23,422 bases of DNA from Acetobacteraceae bacterium (lineage in GTDB: Bacteria; Pseudomonadota; Alphaproteobacteria; Acetobacterales; Acetobacteraceae), in the NCBI GenBank assembly GCA_947478535.1, contig CANJXD010000020.1:1-23422 (forward strand). Direction: 5' to 3'. The stretch's first letter is position 1; every line of letters begins with the position of its first letter. The notes under the pieces were generated by a model. That model had not been told where the DNA came from. It saw only the letters and a program-made list of their open reading frames with translations, and ran no database searches. Shown here piece by piece: positions 7,092-14,542 of the stretch. The translations under genes and the position numbers were made by a program.

Positions 7092-8729
7092 TCACACCTC
7101 CGCATGCGCCTCCACGGCTTCGCTCTTCACATCGGCCGTCTTGTTCGCCGCCCCCCATAGCTTCCGCGTCTTCTGGAAGCGGCCGATCAGGAATTCGCCG
7201 GACTGGACGGGGCCATACTTCGCCTCCTCCTCCGCGATGCCGAGCTGGCGGGGATCGACCATCGTGTGAAAATTCGGGTTGCAGAACAGCGGCATCGAAA
7301 TGCGCGGCGCGTTCTTGGTGTGGATCACCCGATGCACCGTCGCCTTGAAGCGCCCGTTGGTCCAGCGCTTCATCAGCTCCCCCACATTGATGACATAGCC
7401 GCCCGGGATCGGCGGCACGTCCCAATAGGTCCCGTCCTTCGCCATCACCTGGAGCCCACCGGAATAATCCTGCCAGAGGATGGTGATGATCCCGTGGTCG
7501 GTATGCGCGCCAGAGGCGGTCTCCGTCGCGCCGAGGCCGATCGCGGCGGCATAGGGGTAGTAGTGGTTGATCACCATGTCGGCGACCGGGCGGGTGAAGT
7601 GCCGCGCGAAGAACTCCTCCTCCTGCCCGAGATACAGCCCGAAGCCGCGCAGGATGGTCAGCCCCACCTCGTAACTGCCCTGGTAGTAGGCCGAGAGCGC
7701 CTCCGCGAAGCCCGGCAGGTCCGGCCAGTTGTTCGGGGCATACAAGGGGGTTCCGGCCAGCACCTCCGGGTCATCCGCCTTGCAGGGGAAGCCGAGGTCG
7801 AAGCTGTCGCGCGCGAATTTCAGGCCGCTGGCAGGGATGGTATCGCCCATCTTGCGATAGCCGCGATTGTTGCGGTCGCATTCCACGGCGAGCTTCGCCT
7901 CCATAGGTTGGGCGAAGAATTCCTGCGCCTTCTTCCACGCGGCCTCGATGGTATCGAGCTTCACGTGGTGACCCACGGCATAGAAGAAGCCGATCTCGTC
8001 GCAGGCGCGGCCGATCTCCCCTGCCACCCGCTTCCGCTCCGCCAGATCCGGGCTGTAGAGCCCCGCGACATCGATGACGGGGATGGAGGAGGTGGCGGCG
8101 ATTTCCTGCGCGGCGATGATATGCGGCACGGCATAGGGCAGGCGCACCAGCGTGAAGGTCTGCATCCAGCCGGCATTCAGCACCCGCATGCGGTCCAGCA
8201 TCACCGGGTCCGCCGCGCGCAGCCCCTGCATGGTGTTGACCAGCACCGGGAAGAACCCCGCCAGCGCCACCACCGTGACCTTGGAGCTCAACGTATCGCC
8301 CAGCGCCAGCGACAGCACCGTCACCAGCGCGACATAGGGCATATTCCGCAGCGTGATCGCCGCCGGCATCAGCATGTGCCGCGTCGCCGGCACGGCATCG
8401 AACAGCATCGCCATGCCGATGCCCGCGATATTCGCGAACAGCAGCCCCAGCGCCGCCACCTGCAGAGTGGAGAACAGATGCACCGTGATGAAGGCCCGGT
8501 CCTCCAGCAGCGTCGCCAGCACGCGCTCCGGCCGGGGAATCACGAAGGACGGCAGGCCGGACAGCGCGATGGCGAGGTACCAGAGCCCAAGGATCGACAG
8601 CAGCGGCGCCACCACCCGCACCACCGTCCACGCCCAGGCGAAGGACAGCCGCCGCCGCGCCGGTGGCGCCGTGGGCGCTGTCACCGCCGGGGCCTCGATC
8701 GCCCGCGCCGAGTGCCCTCCATCCATCAT
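7092..8729 (-). CDS. Chimeric ORF: truncated SsuC/TauC-type ABC permease fused to an IPNS-like Fe(II)/2OG oxygenase
   Basis: One uninterrupted 545-codon frame joins two families. Residues 1-213 are an ABC importer permease of the sulfonate/taurine/NMT1 type: hydrophobic spans near 37-58, 84-112, 118-145 and 150-167, then the cytoplasmic coupling (EAA) loop, ending RLPYAVPHIIAAQEIAAT. The one or two final membrane spans expected after that point are missing. From residue 214 (codon 8090-8088) the sequence is a full isopenicillin-N-synthase-like oxygenase beginning SSIPVIDVAGL and DEIGFFYAVGHHV. It has the iron facial triad H409-x-D411 and H466 plus the 2-oxoglutarate-binding R476-x-S478. The start ATG overlaps the stop of the ATPase gene (ATGA), so the permease part is in its native operon place. 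No convincing separate start for the oxygenase is present near the junction; a GTG at residue 201 has no ribosome site. It could be a deletion fusion, a real bifunctional membrane-tethered oxygenase, or an assembly chimera. Confidence 0.85.
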   Translation of the reverse strand: MMDGGHSARAIEAPAVTAPTAPPARRRLSFAWAWTVVRVVAPLLSILGLWYLAIALSGLPSFVIPRPERVLATLLEDRAFITVHLFSTLQVAALGLLFANIAGIGMAMLFDAVPATRHMLMPAAITLRNMPYVALVTVLSLALGDTLSSKVTVVALAGFFPVLVNTMQGLRAADPVMLDRMRVLNAGWMQTFTLVRLPYAVPHIIAAQEIAATSSIPVIDVAGLYSPDLAERKRVAGEIGRACDEIGFFYAVGHHVKLDTIEAAWKKAQEFFAQPMEAKLAVECDRNNRGYRKMGDTIPASGLKFARDSFDLGFPCKADDPEVLAGTPLYAPNNWPDLPGFAEALSAYYQGSYEVGLTILRGFGLYLGQEEEFFARHFTRPVADMVINHYYPYAAAIGLGATETASGAHTDHGIITILWQDYSGGLQVMAKDGTYWDVPPIPGGYVINVGELMKRWTNGRFKATVHRVIHTKNAPRISMPLFCNPNFHTMVDPRQLGIAEEEAKYGPVQSGEFLIGRFQKTRKLWGAANKTADVKSEAVEAHAEV

Positions 8730-9478
8730 GCCGCCAGCGCCCGCCCGAACAGCAATTCCCGCACCCGCGCCGCCGCGGCGAGAAACCGCGGATCGGCCCG
8801 GAAGCTCGCATCCCGCGGCCGCGGCGCATCCACCGTCACCACCTCCACCACGCCCCCCGGGGCTGGGGAGAAGACGACCAGGCGGTCCGCCAGCATCACC
8901 GCCTCGTCGATATTGTGGGTGACGAACAGCACCGTCTTCGGCCGCCGGGACAGTTCCGCATCGAACCAGGCCGCCAGTTCCTCCCGCTTCATTTCATCCA
9001 GCGCGGAGAAGGGTTCGTCCATCAGCAGCACCGCCGGGTCATGGGCGATGGCGCTGGCGATGTTCACGCGTTGCAGCATGCCGCCCGAAAGCTCCGCCGG
9101 GCGCTTGCCCTCATGCCCCGCCAGCCCGAAATCCCGCAGCAACTGCCCGGCCGGGAAGCCGACGCGCCGCGCGATGCGCTGGGTGAAGCGGACATCATCC
9201 ACCGCCCGCTTCCAGGGCATCACGGCCGGGCGCTGGGACACCAGGCCAATTCGCCGGGCCCGCCGCGCCTCCGCCGCCGTCTCAGTGCCGATCATCACCG
9301 CGCCGGCGCTCGGCGATTCGAGGTCGGCCACGATCCGCAGCAGCGTCGTCTTGCCGCAGCCCGAAGGCCCGATCAGCGCGACGAATTCCCCCGCCGCGAT
9401 GTCGAGCGTCGTCGGCCGCAGCGCCATCGCCTCCCCGAAGCGTCGGGAGACGCCGCGGATGGCGATCGGCGCAGCCAT
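8726..9478 (-). CDS. ABC importer ATPase (SsuB/TauB type)
   Basis: A 250-residue ATP-binding subunit of a sulfonate/taurine/nitrate-type importer, working at the cytoplasmic face. Motifs in order: Walker A GPSGCGKTT (37-45), Q-loop Q82 in VSQRPAVMPW, signature LSGGM (130-134), Walker B LLMDEP (151-156) with SALDE, and the switch His188 in FVTHNIDEA. The signature motif is LSGGMLQR rather than LSGGQ, as is common in this subfamily. The start at 9478 is chosen because its ATG overlaps the TGA of the upstream receptor gene, and its own stop overlaps the ATG of the permease-oxygenase chimera. The tight packing indicates one transcript. With the operon's only visible permease truncated, this ATPase may have no functional partner unless another permease exists elsewhere. 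Confidence 0.93.
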   Translation of the reverse strand: MAAPIAIRGVSRRFGEAMALRPTTLDIAAGEFVALIGPSGCGKTTLLRIVADLESPSAGAVMIGTETAAEARRARRIGLVSQRPAVMPWKRAVDDVRFTQRIARRVGFPAGQLLRDFGLAGHEGKRPAELSGGMLQRVNIASAIAHDPAVLLMDEPFSALDEMKREELAAWFDAELSRRPKTVLFVTHNIDEAVMLADRLVVFSPAPGGVVEVVTVDAPRPRDASFRADPRFLAAAARVRELLFGRALAA

Positions 9479-10515
9479 CAGGCGGCTCGCCCACTCGGCA
9501 GGAAGGCGCTGGTCATCACCTCCTCCGGTGCCACCGTGCGGGGGATCTCGTTCGCTTCGCGCAGCAGGGTGGAATTCGCCGCCCAGGTCGCCGGGTTCAT
9601 CGCCAGCGGCCCGCGCGCGCGCGTATCGTCGCTGACGAAAAGCGGGTTCTGCACGCGCCAGCGCCAGGCCAGCTTCTCCGCGGTCTCGATCTGCCCCTGG
9701 AAACCCGCCACGGTGCGCAGCGCATCCTCCGGATTGTCGAGGATGTACTGCACCCCCTGCGCCACGGCGCGGAGATAGCCGCGCACGAGGTCCGGATTTT
9801 CCTCCGTCGTCTTCTTGGTCGCGAAGATCACATCGGCATAGGCGTTCAGGCCCCATTCGCTGAAGCGGATCGCCTTCCAGGTCTTGCCGCGGATCGCCGC
9901 CGGCGCATCCGCCTTCGCCGCCTCCCGCTCGATCTGATAGGCCTGGTTCGTCACCCAGCCGCTGAAGAAGTCGATGCGGCCGACCAGCAACGGCTCGGCA
10001 TTCGCCTGCACGATGGTGATGCGGATCTTCTGCTCATCCACCCCGTTCAGCCGCGCCATCGCGCGCACGAAATACTCGGACCCCGCCTGCACGCCGACCG
10101 TCTTGTTCTCCATCGCCTTCGGCGCCGGGTCGGGGTCGGCGGGATTGCCGAGGGTGAGGAAGGAGGAGGGCGTCTTCTGGTAGAGCGCGCCGATGCCGAC
10201 GATATCGATCGGGTCCCGCGCCGTCCGCGCATTCAGCAGATGCAGCCCCGATGTCGCGAGCCCGAACTGCGCCTGGCCGGCGGCGACGATGGGAATCGGG
10301 TTCCGCCCCGGCCCGCCATCGACGATGCGGTGCTGGATTCCCTGCGCCTCGAAGAAGCCCTTGGCCTCGGCCACCATCAGGGGCGCGAATTCGCCGTTGC
10401 GCAGCCAGCCTAGCTGCGTCGCCGCCTGCATCAGCCGGCGCTGACCCAGCGCGGGTGCGGCGAGGGTGCCGGAAGCAAGGCCGAGGAGGAGGGCGCGGCG
10501 GCCGGGCATCATCAT
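9478..10515 (-). CDS. ABC transporter substrate-binding protein (NMT1/SsuA-like)
   Basis: A 345-residue periplasmic receptor of the NMT1/THI5-like (SsuA/TauA) fold, first gene of an ABC uptake operon. The N-terminus (MMMPGRRALLLGLASG, cleavage probably after AALG or ALG near residue 24) is a signal peptide with a paired-Arg, Tat-like look. Family features include LGWLRNGEFAPLMVAEAKGFF, the canonical first-lobe opening, and a GGPGRNPIPIVAAGQAQFG loop. Three consecutive ATGs at 10515, 10512 and 10509 could each start it; no strong ribosome site separates them. The ligand is unknown: relatives bind taurine, sulfonates, pyrimidines or aromatic acids. It diverges from pcaH across 324 bp, so common control with aromatic catabolism is possible. 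Confidence 0.88.
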   Translation of the reverse strand: MMMPGRRALLLGLASGTLAAPALGQRRLMQAATQLGWLRNGEFAPLMVAEAKGFFEAQGIQHRIVDGGPGRNPIPIVAAGQAQFGLATSGLHLLNARTARDPIDIVGIGALYQKTPSSFLTLGNPADPDPAPKAMENKTVGVQAGSEYFVRAMARLNGVDEQKIRITIVQANAEPLLVGRIDFFSGWVTNQAYQIEREAAKADAPAAIRGKTWKAIRFSEWGLNAYADVIFATKKTTEENPDLVRGYLRAVAQGVQYILDNPEDALRTVAGFQGQIETAEKLAWRWRVQNPLFVSDDTRARGPLAMNPATWAANSTLLREANEIPRTVAPEEVMTSAFLPSGRAA

Positions 10516-10839
10516 GCGGAAATCCCGTGAGGCGATCTGGAACGGAGCAAAAGGGTGCACCCCTGCCCGCCCGGCGGCCAACCAGAACCATGGCCGCCAC
10601 TGGCTGAAAATCGCCCAGTTTTATCCAGACCGCCCATGATCGCGGCATCGCTGTCGCAATCTCGCGCAGATCGCTCCAAAGACAGGCAAATCACTCCGCG
10701 TGCGGCGGCGCCATCCCAAAAGAGCCCCCGAAAGGCCATTGTTATGGTTCATTGATATTTCCAACGCCGCGCCGCATCTTCCGCGCAAGGCCCGCCGTCT
10801 CACGATGACGGCGTGGCAGAGGGAGGAACAGCACCGGCC
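10516..10839. promoter_or_regulatory. 324-bp divergent regulatory region between the ABC operon and pcaHG
   Basis: No gene is visible here. It holds a perfect 10-bp palindrome GGGTGCACCC (10553-10562) near the receptor gene, a comparatively AT-rich stretch at 10734-10760, and the element TGTTATGGTTCATTG (10740-10754), which recurs with two changes at 17715-17729. I could not identify a confident -35/-10 pair for either direction. GGGAGGA at 10820-10826 is the likely ribosome site for pcaH, about 13 nt before its ATG. Confidence 0.5.
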
Positions 10840-11571
10840 ATGCCCGATACCAACACCAACGCCACGCCCATCGCGGCCCTGGCCGGCACCGCCTGGCCTC
10901 CCGGCATTCAGCCCAACATCCCCATCCCCGGCTACCCCAATACCTGGACGCATACCCCCGCCCGCGCGCCTTTCCCCCGCGCGGCCGGCCGCACGGAACT
11001 CGCCGGCCCGCTCGCCCTGCATCGCAAGCTGCCCTGCGGCCTGATGAACCTGGCGGAGGTCGTCCCCGGCCGGCGCGCCGTGGGCCAGCTCATGCACATC
11101 GAAGGCCGCGTGCTGGATGAAGCCGGCCGCCCCGTCCCCGGGGCGGTGGTGGAGTTGTGGCAGGCCAATGCGGGCGGCCGCTACCTGCATCCCATCGACC
11201 AGGCCGCAGCCCCGCTCGATCCGAATTTCGAAGGCCATGGGCGCGTGCTGACCGATGCCGATGGGCGCTACGCCTTCTTTACCATCAAGCCCGGCGCCTA
11301 TGCCGTGCCGGTGCAGGAAACCTGGTGGCGCCCGCCGCATGTGCATTTTTCGGTGTTCGGCCCGTCCTGCCTCTCTCGCCTCGTCACTCAGATGTATTTC
11401 CCTGGGGACCCGCTGAACGAGATCGACCGCATCCTGCAATCCATCCCGGACGCGGCCGCACGCCAGCGCATGATCGCCCGCTTCCTGCCCCCCGCCTCGG
11501 TCGGCGACCAGCATCTCGGCTTCGTGCATGACATCGTGCTGCGCGGCCGCCAGCAGACACCGGAGGGCTGA
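10840..11571 (+). CDS. pcaH: Protocatechuate 3,4-dioxygenase beta subunit
   Basis: Iron-bearing subunit (243 residues) of the intradiol dioxygenase that opens protocatechuate to 3-carboxy-cis,cis-muconate in the beta-ketoadipate pathway. All four Fe(III) ligands are visible with the spacing of the Pseudomonas enzyme: Y115 (GRYLHP), Y154 (KPGAYAV, 39 residues on), H167 and H169 (WRPPHVHF). The C-terminal LVTQMYFPGDP and DIVLRGR blocks also match PcaH. The ATG at 10840 is preferred over an in-frame GTG at 10813 because GGGAGGA lies between them and the protein then has the usual length. pcaG follows after 5 nt. The long, Pro-rich N-terminus is typical of the beta subunit. Confidence 0.95.
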   Translation: MPDTNTNATPIAALAGTAWPPGIQPNIPIPGYPNTWTHTPARAPFPRAAGRTELAGPLALHRKLPCGLMNLAEVVPGRRAVGQLMHIEGRVLDEAGRPVPGAVVELWQANAGGRYLHPIDQAAAPLDPNFEGHGRVLTDADGRYAFFTIKPGAYAVPVQETWWRPPHVHFSVFGPSCLSRLVTQMYFPGDPLNEIDRILQSIPDAAARQRMIARFLPPASVGDQHLGFVHDIVLRGRQQTPEG

Positions 11572-11576
11572 TCGCC

Positions 11577-12164
11577 ATGCTCCCCACCTCCCAGCAGACC
11601 ATCGGCCCCTTCTTCCCGAAGGGCTATTTCGCCGCCACGGACAATGACCTGACGCGTGTATCCCCCGATGCCGCGCCCAGCACGGCCGGGCAGGTCGTGC
11701 TGCTGCGCGGCACCGTCAGCCGCCCAGGGACCGATCCAGCGGGCACGCCCTGCATCAACGCCATCCTCGAATGCTGGCAGGCCGATGCCGCCGGCCGCTT
11801 CGCGGCGCAGGACCCGGCGGCGGACCCGGCCTTCCTCGGCTGGGGCAGGACCTTCACAGATGCCGAGGGCCACTTCGAGTTCCGCACCCTGCTGCCCGGC
11901 GGCTTCACCGACCCGCTCGGCACCCGCGCGCCGCACGCCAACCTCACCGTCATGGGTGCGGGGCTGATGCACCGCGTGCTGACCACGGTATTCTTCCCCG
12001 CCCCCCCGTCCGCGCTGGCCGCAGACCCGGTACTGCACGCGCTGCCCCAGGCGCTGCGACCGCTGCTAATGGCGCGGGAGGAAGCGCCCGAAGGGGGCCT
12101 GCGCGTCTTCCGCTTCGATATCCGCCTGCGTGGGGACGGCGAGACGCCGTTTTTCGATCTGTAA
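11577..12164 (+). CDS. pcaG: Protocatechuate 3,4-dioxygenase alpha subunit
   Basis: Partner subunit (195 residues) of PcaH; the two form the alpha/beta protomer of the dioxygenase. The N-terminal TSQQTIGPFF block is the alpha-subunit hallmark that contributes to the active-site mouth. The beta-sandwich core follows: AILECWQADAAGRF, FEFRTLLPG, and a C-terminal FRFDIRLRGDGETPFF ending. As expected for an alpha subunit, the Tyr/His iron ligands of PcaH are absent: the positions of the HxH pair read PHAN. It lies 5 nt after pcaH and is surely co-transcribed. No pcaB, pcaC or pcaD follows; the next gene is a GntR regulator. Confidence 0.94.
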   Translation: MLPTSQQTIGPFFPKGYFAATDNDLTRVSPDAAPSTAGQVVLLRGTVSRPGTDPAGTPCINAILECWQADAAGRFAAQDPAADPAFLGWGRTFTDAEGHFEFRTLLPGGFTDPLGTRAPHANLTVMGAGLMHRVLTTVFFPAPPSALAADPVLHALPQALRPLLMAREEAPEGGLRVFRFDIRLRGDGETPFFDL

Positions 12165-12175
12165 CCGCCGGGCGT

Positions 12176-12205
12176 TTGGACTTGGTCCGACGCCCTGGCT
12201 TTGAT
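12176..12205 (+). promoter_or_regulatory. Possible promoter and operator dyad before the GntR gene
   Basis: GGAC-TTG-GTCC (12178-12188) is a perfect dyad overlapping a TTGGAC (12176-12181) that could act as a -35 box, with TTTGAT (12200-12205) 18 bp further on as -10. A transcript from it would start only about 5 nt before the ATG at 12218, i.e. nearly leaderless, which would fit the lack of a Shine-Dalgarno sequence. A dyad over the -35 suggests autoregulation (inference). Confidence 0.35.
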
Positions 12206-12217
12206 ACAGCCTGCCCC

Positions 12218-12937
12218 ATGAAGACCGTCACGGCCCCGAAGACCGCCGCTGCCGCCACGCTGCTGCGGCTGAGGTCCGATATCGTCGCGGGCACCCTGGC
12301 GCCGGCCAGCCGCCTGAAGGTCACGGACCTCAGCCTCACCTACGGCATCGGCGCCACGCCGATACGCGAAGCCCTGCTGCAACTCGCCGCCACCGGCTTT
12401 GTCGAGGCGGAGGGCCAGAAGGGCTTCCGCGTCCCGGAGACGACGCTGGAGGAACTCACCGATATCGTCCGGACCCGGCGGGTGCTGGAAGCGGAGGCGC
12501 TCCGCCTCGCCATCCGCCACGGCGGCCCGGCCTGGGAGGCCGGGATCACCAGTGCCTTCGCGGCCTTCCGCGCGCGGCTGGAAGCCTGCCAATCCGCCGA
12601 TGATGCGAAGATGGCCTGCTATGAACGCCTGCACCACGCCTTCCACCGCGCCGTGCTGGCGGGCTGCCCCTATGAGACGCTGCTGACCTTGTGTGACAGC
12701 CTCTATCTGCGGACCTCGCGCTACCGCCTGCTGCTGACGCGCATCGGCTACCCCTTTTCCCCACAGGGGGAGATCGCGGCGCATGCGGCGCTGATGAACC
12801 TGGCGCTGGCGCGGTCCAGCGCGGAAGCGGTCTCCCTGCTGGTCGCCGCAATCGACGCGACCGCCGAGGCCGTCGCGGCGATGCTCGCCAGCGGGGCGGC
12901 TGGCCAACCGCATGGGCCAGGCCAAGCGCCGGCCTGA
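12218..12937 (+). CDS. GntR-family regulator with FCD domain
   Basis: A 239-residue DNA-binding regulator. The N-terminal winged helix (about residues 10-75) shows the GntR pattern, including LRSDIVAGTLAPASRLKVTDLS, GIGATPIREALLQLAATGFVE and the wing GQKGFRV. The C-terminal all-helical FCD domain has the expected RRVLEAEALRLA opening, the YERLHHAFHRAVL histidine-bearing helix and a late AHAALMNLAL helix; these positions usually bind a metal and a carboxylate effector. It follows pcaG by 53 bp on the same strand and probably controls pcaHG or the divergent genes. A GntR partner is uncommon for pcaHG in Alphaproteobacteria, where the LysR regulator PcaQ is typical. The frame is open far upstream inside pcaG, but the domain begins at 12218. 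Confidence 0.88.
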   Translation: MKTVTAPKTAAAATLLRLRSDIVAGTLAPASRLKVTDLSLTYGIGATPIREALLQLAATGFVEAEGQKGFRVPETTLEELTDIVRTRRVLEAEALRLAIRHGGPAWEAGITSAFAAFRARLEACQSADDAKMACYERLHHAFHRAVLAGCPYETLLTLCDSLYLRTSRYRLLLTRIGYPFSPQGEIAAHAALMNLALARSSAEAVSLLVAAIDATAEAVAAMLASGAAGQPHGPGQAPA

Positions 12938-12959
12938 CGGGTTCAGCCCGCCAGCAGGC
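12932..12959. terminator. Bidirectional hairpin spanning two convergent stop codons
   Basis: A two-part stem, GCCTG/CAGGC (12932-12936 with 12955-12959) outside and CGGG/CCCG (12938-12941 with 12947-12950) inside, covers the stop codons of both the GntR gene (TGA 12935-12937) and the convergent PhoD-like gene (12943-12945). It probably serves as a shared terminator; no T-run. Confidence 0.45.
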
Positions 12960-14487
12960 GAGGCCGCCCGGCTTCCACCACATAGCGCCGCAGCGTCTGC
13001 GCGGCGGTCGCCGGGTCCGCCGCATCCACCACCGCCTGCATCGCCGCCTCCGCCCGCCCCGCTGTCAGCCGCAGCGAAAGCCAGCCGCGCCGTGATGCGT
13101 CGGCGAAGGCGATATGCGGGTCGTTCACATAGGGCACGGCATAGCGCCCACCACTTTGGCTGGTGATCGAGGTGGCGACGAATTCGACGGCGACGGGCGG
13201 CGTCTCCGGCCGGTCGAAATCCGGGCGCAGTTCGGCGGCGAGGAAGGCGTGGATATCACCGCCGAGGACCAGCGCCGTCCCCGGCGCGCGCTCCATCGCT
13301 TCCAGCAGCCGCCGCCGCGCGGGCTGGTAACCATCCCAGCCATCCGTCCAATAGACTGGGGCCGCCCCAGCGGAGCCGGGGGGGACCGTCCCCGCGCTGC
13401 CGAGCCGGGCCATCCGCGTCTGCTGCCCCACCACGGACCAGCGCGCCCGGCCGCGCCGCAGCCCGTCCTCAAGCCAGGCTTCCTGGTCGGCGCCGAGGAT
13501 GCTGCGCGCGGGGTCTGCCATGGCGGGGCAACCGGGGAAGGTCACGCGGGTGGAACCGCCGCGCCCCTCGGCCTGGCAGGCCTGGGGGTCCCGGTATTGC
13601 CGGTCATCCAGCATGTGGAATTCCGCAAGGTCCCCGAAGGCAACCCGCCGGTGCAGCCGCGTATTGGGGCCCTCCGGCTTCGCCGCGCGGCGCAGCGGCA
13701 TGTGTTCCCAGAAGGCCTGGTAGGCCGCCGCGCGGCGCGCGAGGAAGGACGCGCCCCGCTCCCGTTCCCCCACATCATTGGCGTAGTCGTTGGCGACCTC
13801 ATGGTCGTCCCAGGTCACCAGCCAGGGGCAGGCGGCATGGGCGGCCTGCAAATCCGCATCCCCGTGATACAGCGCGTAGCGGTTGCGGTAATCCGCCAGC
13901 GTCCGCGCCGTCGGCGTGCCGTGGTGGCGCACCAGGTTCCGCCCCCAGGACGCCTCGTAGATGTAGTCGCCGAGGAAGGCGACGAGATCGGGCGCCGAAG
14001 CCGCGATATGGCGGTGTGCACCGAAGAAGCCGTGTTCGTATTGCTGGCAGGCCGCGACCGCCACATGCAGCGAGGTCGGCATCGTCCCCGGCGCCGGCGC
14101 CGTGCGGGTGCGGCCGATGGCACTCGCCTGCCCCATCGCCGTGAAACGATACCAGTACCAGCGCCCGGGTTGCAGGCCCTCGACCTCGACATGCAGGGAA
14201 TGCGCGTCCGCGGCCACCGCCATCGCCGTGCCCTGGCGTACCGGGCGGCGCAGCGCCTCATCCTCCGCGATCATCCAGGTCACTTCGACCGGCGCCGCCC
14301 CCATCCCGCCGCCCTGCAAGGGATCGGGCGCCAGGCGCGTCCACAGCACCACCCCCGTCGGCGAGGGCTCGCCGGACGCCACGCCGAGGGTGAAGGGCGT
14401 GGAACCCTGCCCGCGCGCCGCTGTCGCGAAGGCCAGCGCCGGCGCCGCCAGCACCAGCCCGCGCCGCCCGATCATGCCTGCCCGCAT
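12943..14487 (-). CDS. phoD: PhoD-like alkaline phosphatase/phosphodiesterase
   Basis: A 514-residue secreted metallophosphoesterase of the PhoD family, which hydrolyses phosphate mono- or diesters outside the cytoplasm with Fe/Ca centres. The N-terminus GRRGLVLAAPALAFATAARG is a twin-arginine-type signal, as expected for PhoD. Then come an N-terminal Fn3-like domain (FTLGVASGEPSPTGVVLWTR) and the catalytic domain. Catalytic-domain motifs are VAACQQYEHG (C147), FLGDYIYE (D174, Y177), TWDDHEVANDY (D227, D228, H229, N233) and GGDIHAF near the end. The ATG at 14487 has AGGAG 7 nt upstream and is preferred to the GTG at 14502. It is the last gene of the minus-strand pobA run; a link to aromatic catabolism is not obvious. 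Confidence 0.92.
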   Translation of the reverse strand: MRAGMIGRRGLVLAAPALAFATAARGQGSTPFTLGVASGEPSPTGVVLWTRLAPDPLQGGGMGAAPVEVTWMIAEDEALRRPVRQGTAMAVAADAHSLHVEVEGLQPGRWYWYRFTAMGQASAIGRTRTAPAPGTMPTSLHVAVAACQQYEHGFFGAHRHIAASAPDLVAFLGDYIYEASWGRNLVRHHGTPTARTLADYRNRYALYHGDADLQAAHAACPWLVTWDDHEVANDYANDVGERERGASFLARRAAAYQAFWEHMPLRRAAKPEGPNTRLHRRVAFGDLAEFHMLDDRQYRDPQACQAEGRGGSTRVTFPGCPAMADPARSILGADQEAWLEDGLRRGRARWSVVGQQTRMARLGSAGTVPPGSAGAAPVYWTDGWDGYQPARRRLLEAMERAPGTALVLGGDIHAFLAAELRPDFDRPETPPVAVEFVATSITSQSGGRYAVPYVNDPHIAFADASRRGWLSLRLTAGRAEAAMQAVVDAADPATAAQTLRRYVVEAGRPRLLAG

Positions 14488-14542
14488 CACTCGACTCCTC
14501 ACCGCAGGGCGAGGATGCGCGCGGCGGGGGGCCGTTGGAAGA

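Noticed and set aside
7266..9635. A 789-codon plus-strand frame opposite the ABC operon
   Set aside because: His/Arg/Gln-rich translation with no domain, antisense to an ABC ATPase and an oxygenase with intact catalytic residues.
10553..10562. Perfect 10-bp palindrome GGGTGCACCC as a confident operator
   Set aside because: A 10-bp palindrome of G/C-rich bases arises easily at this GC content; kept only as a note in the regulatory region.
11771..12217. N-terminal extension of the GntR regulator into pcaG
   Set aside because: The extra 149 codons are out of frame with pcaG, Arg/Ala-rich, and the GntR domain starts normally at 12218.
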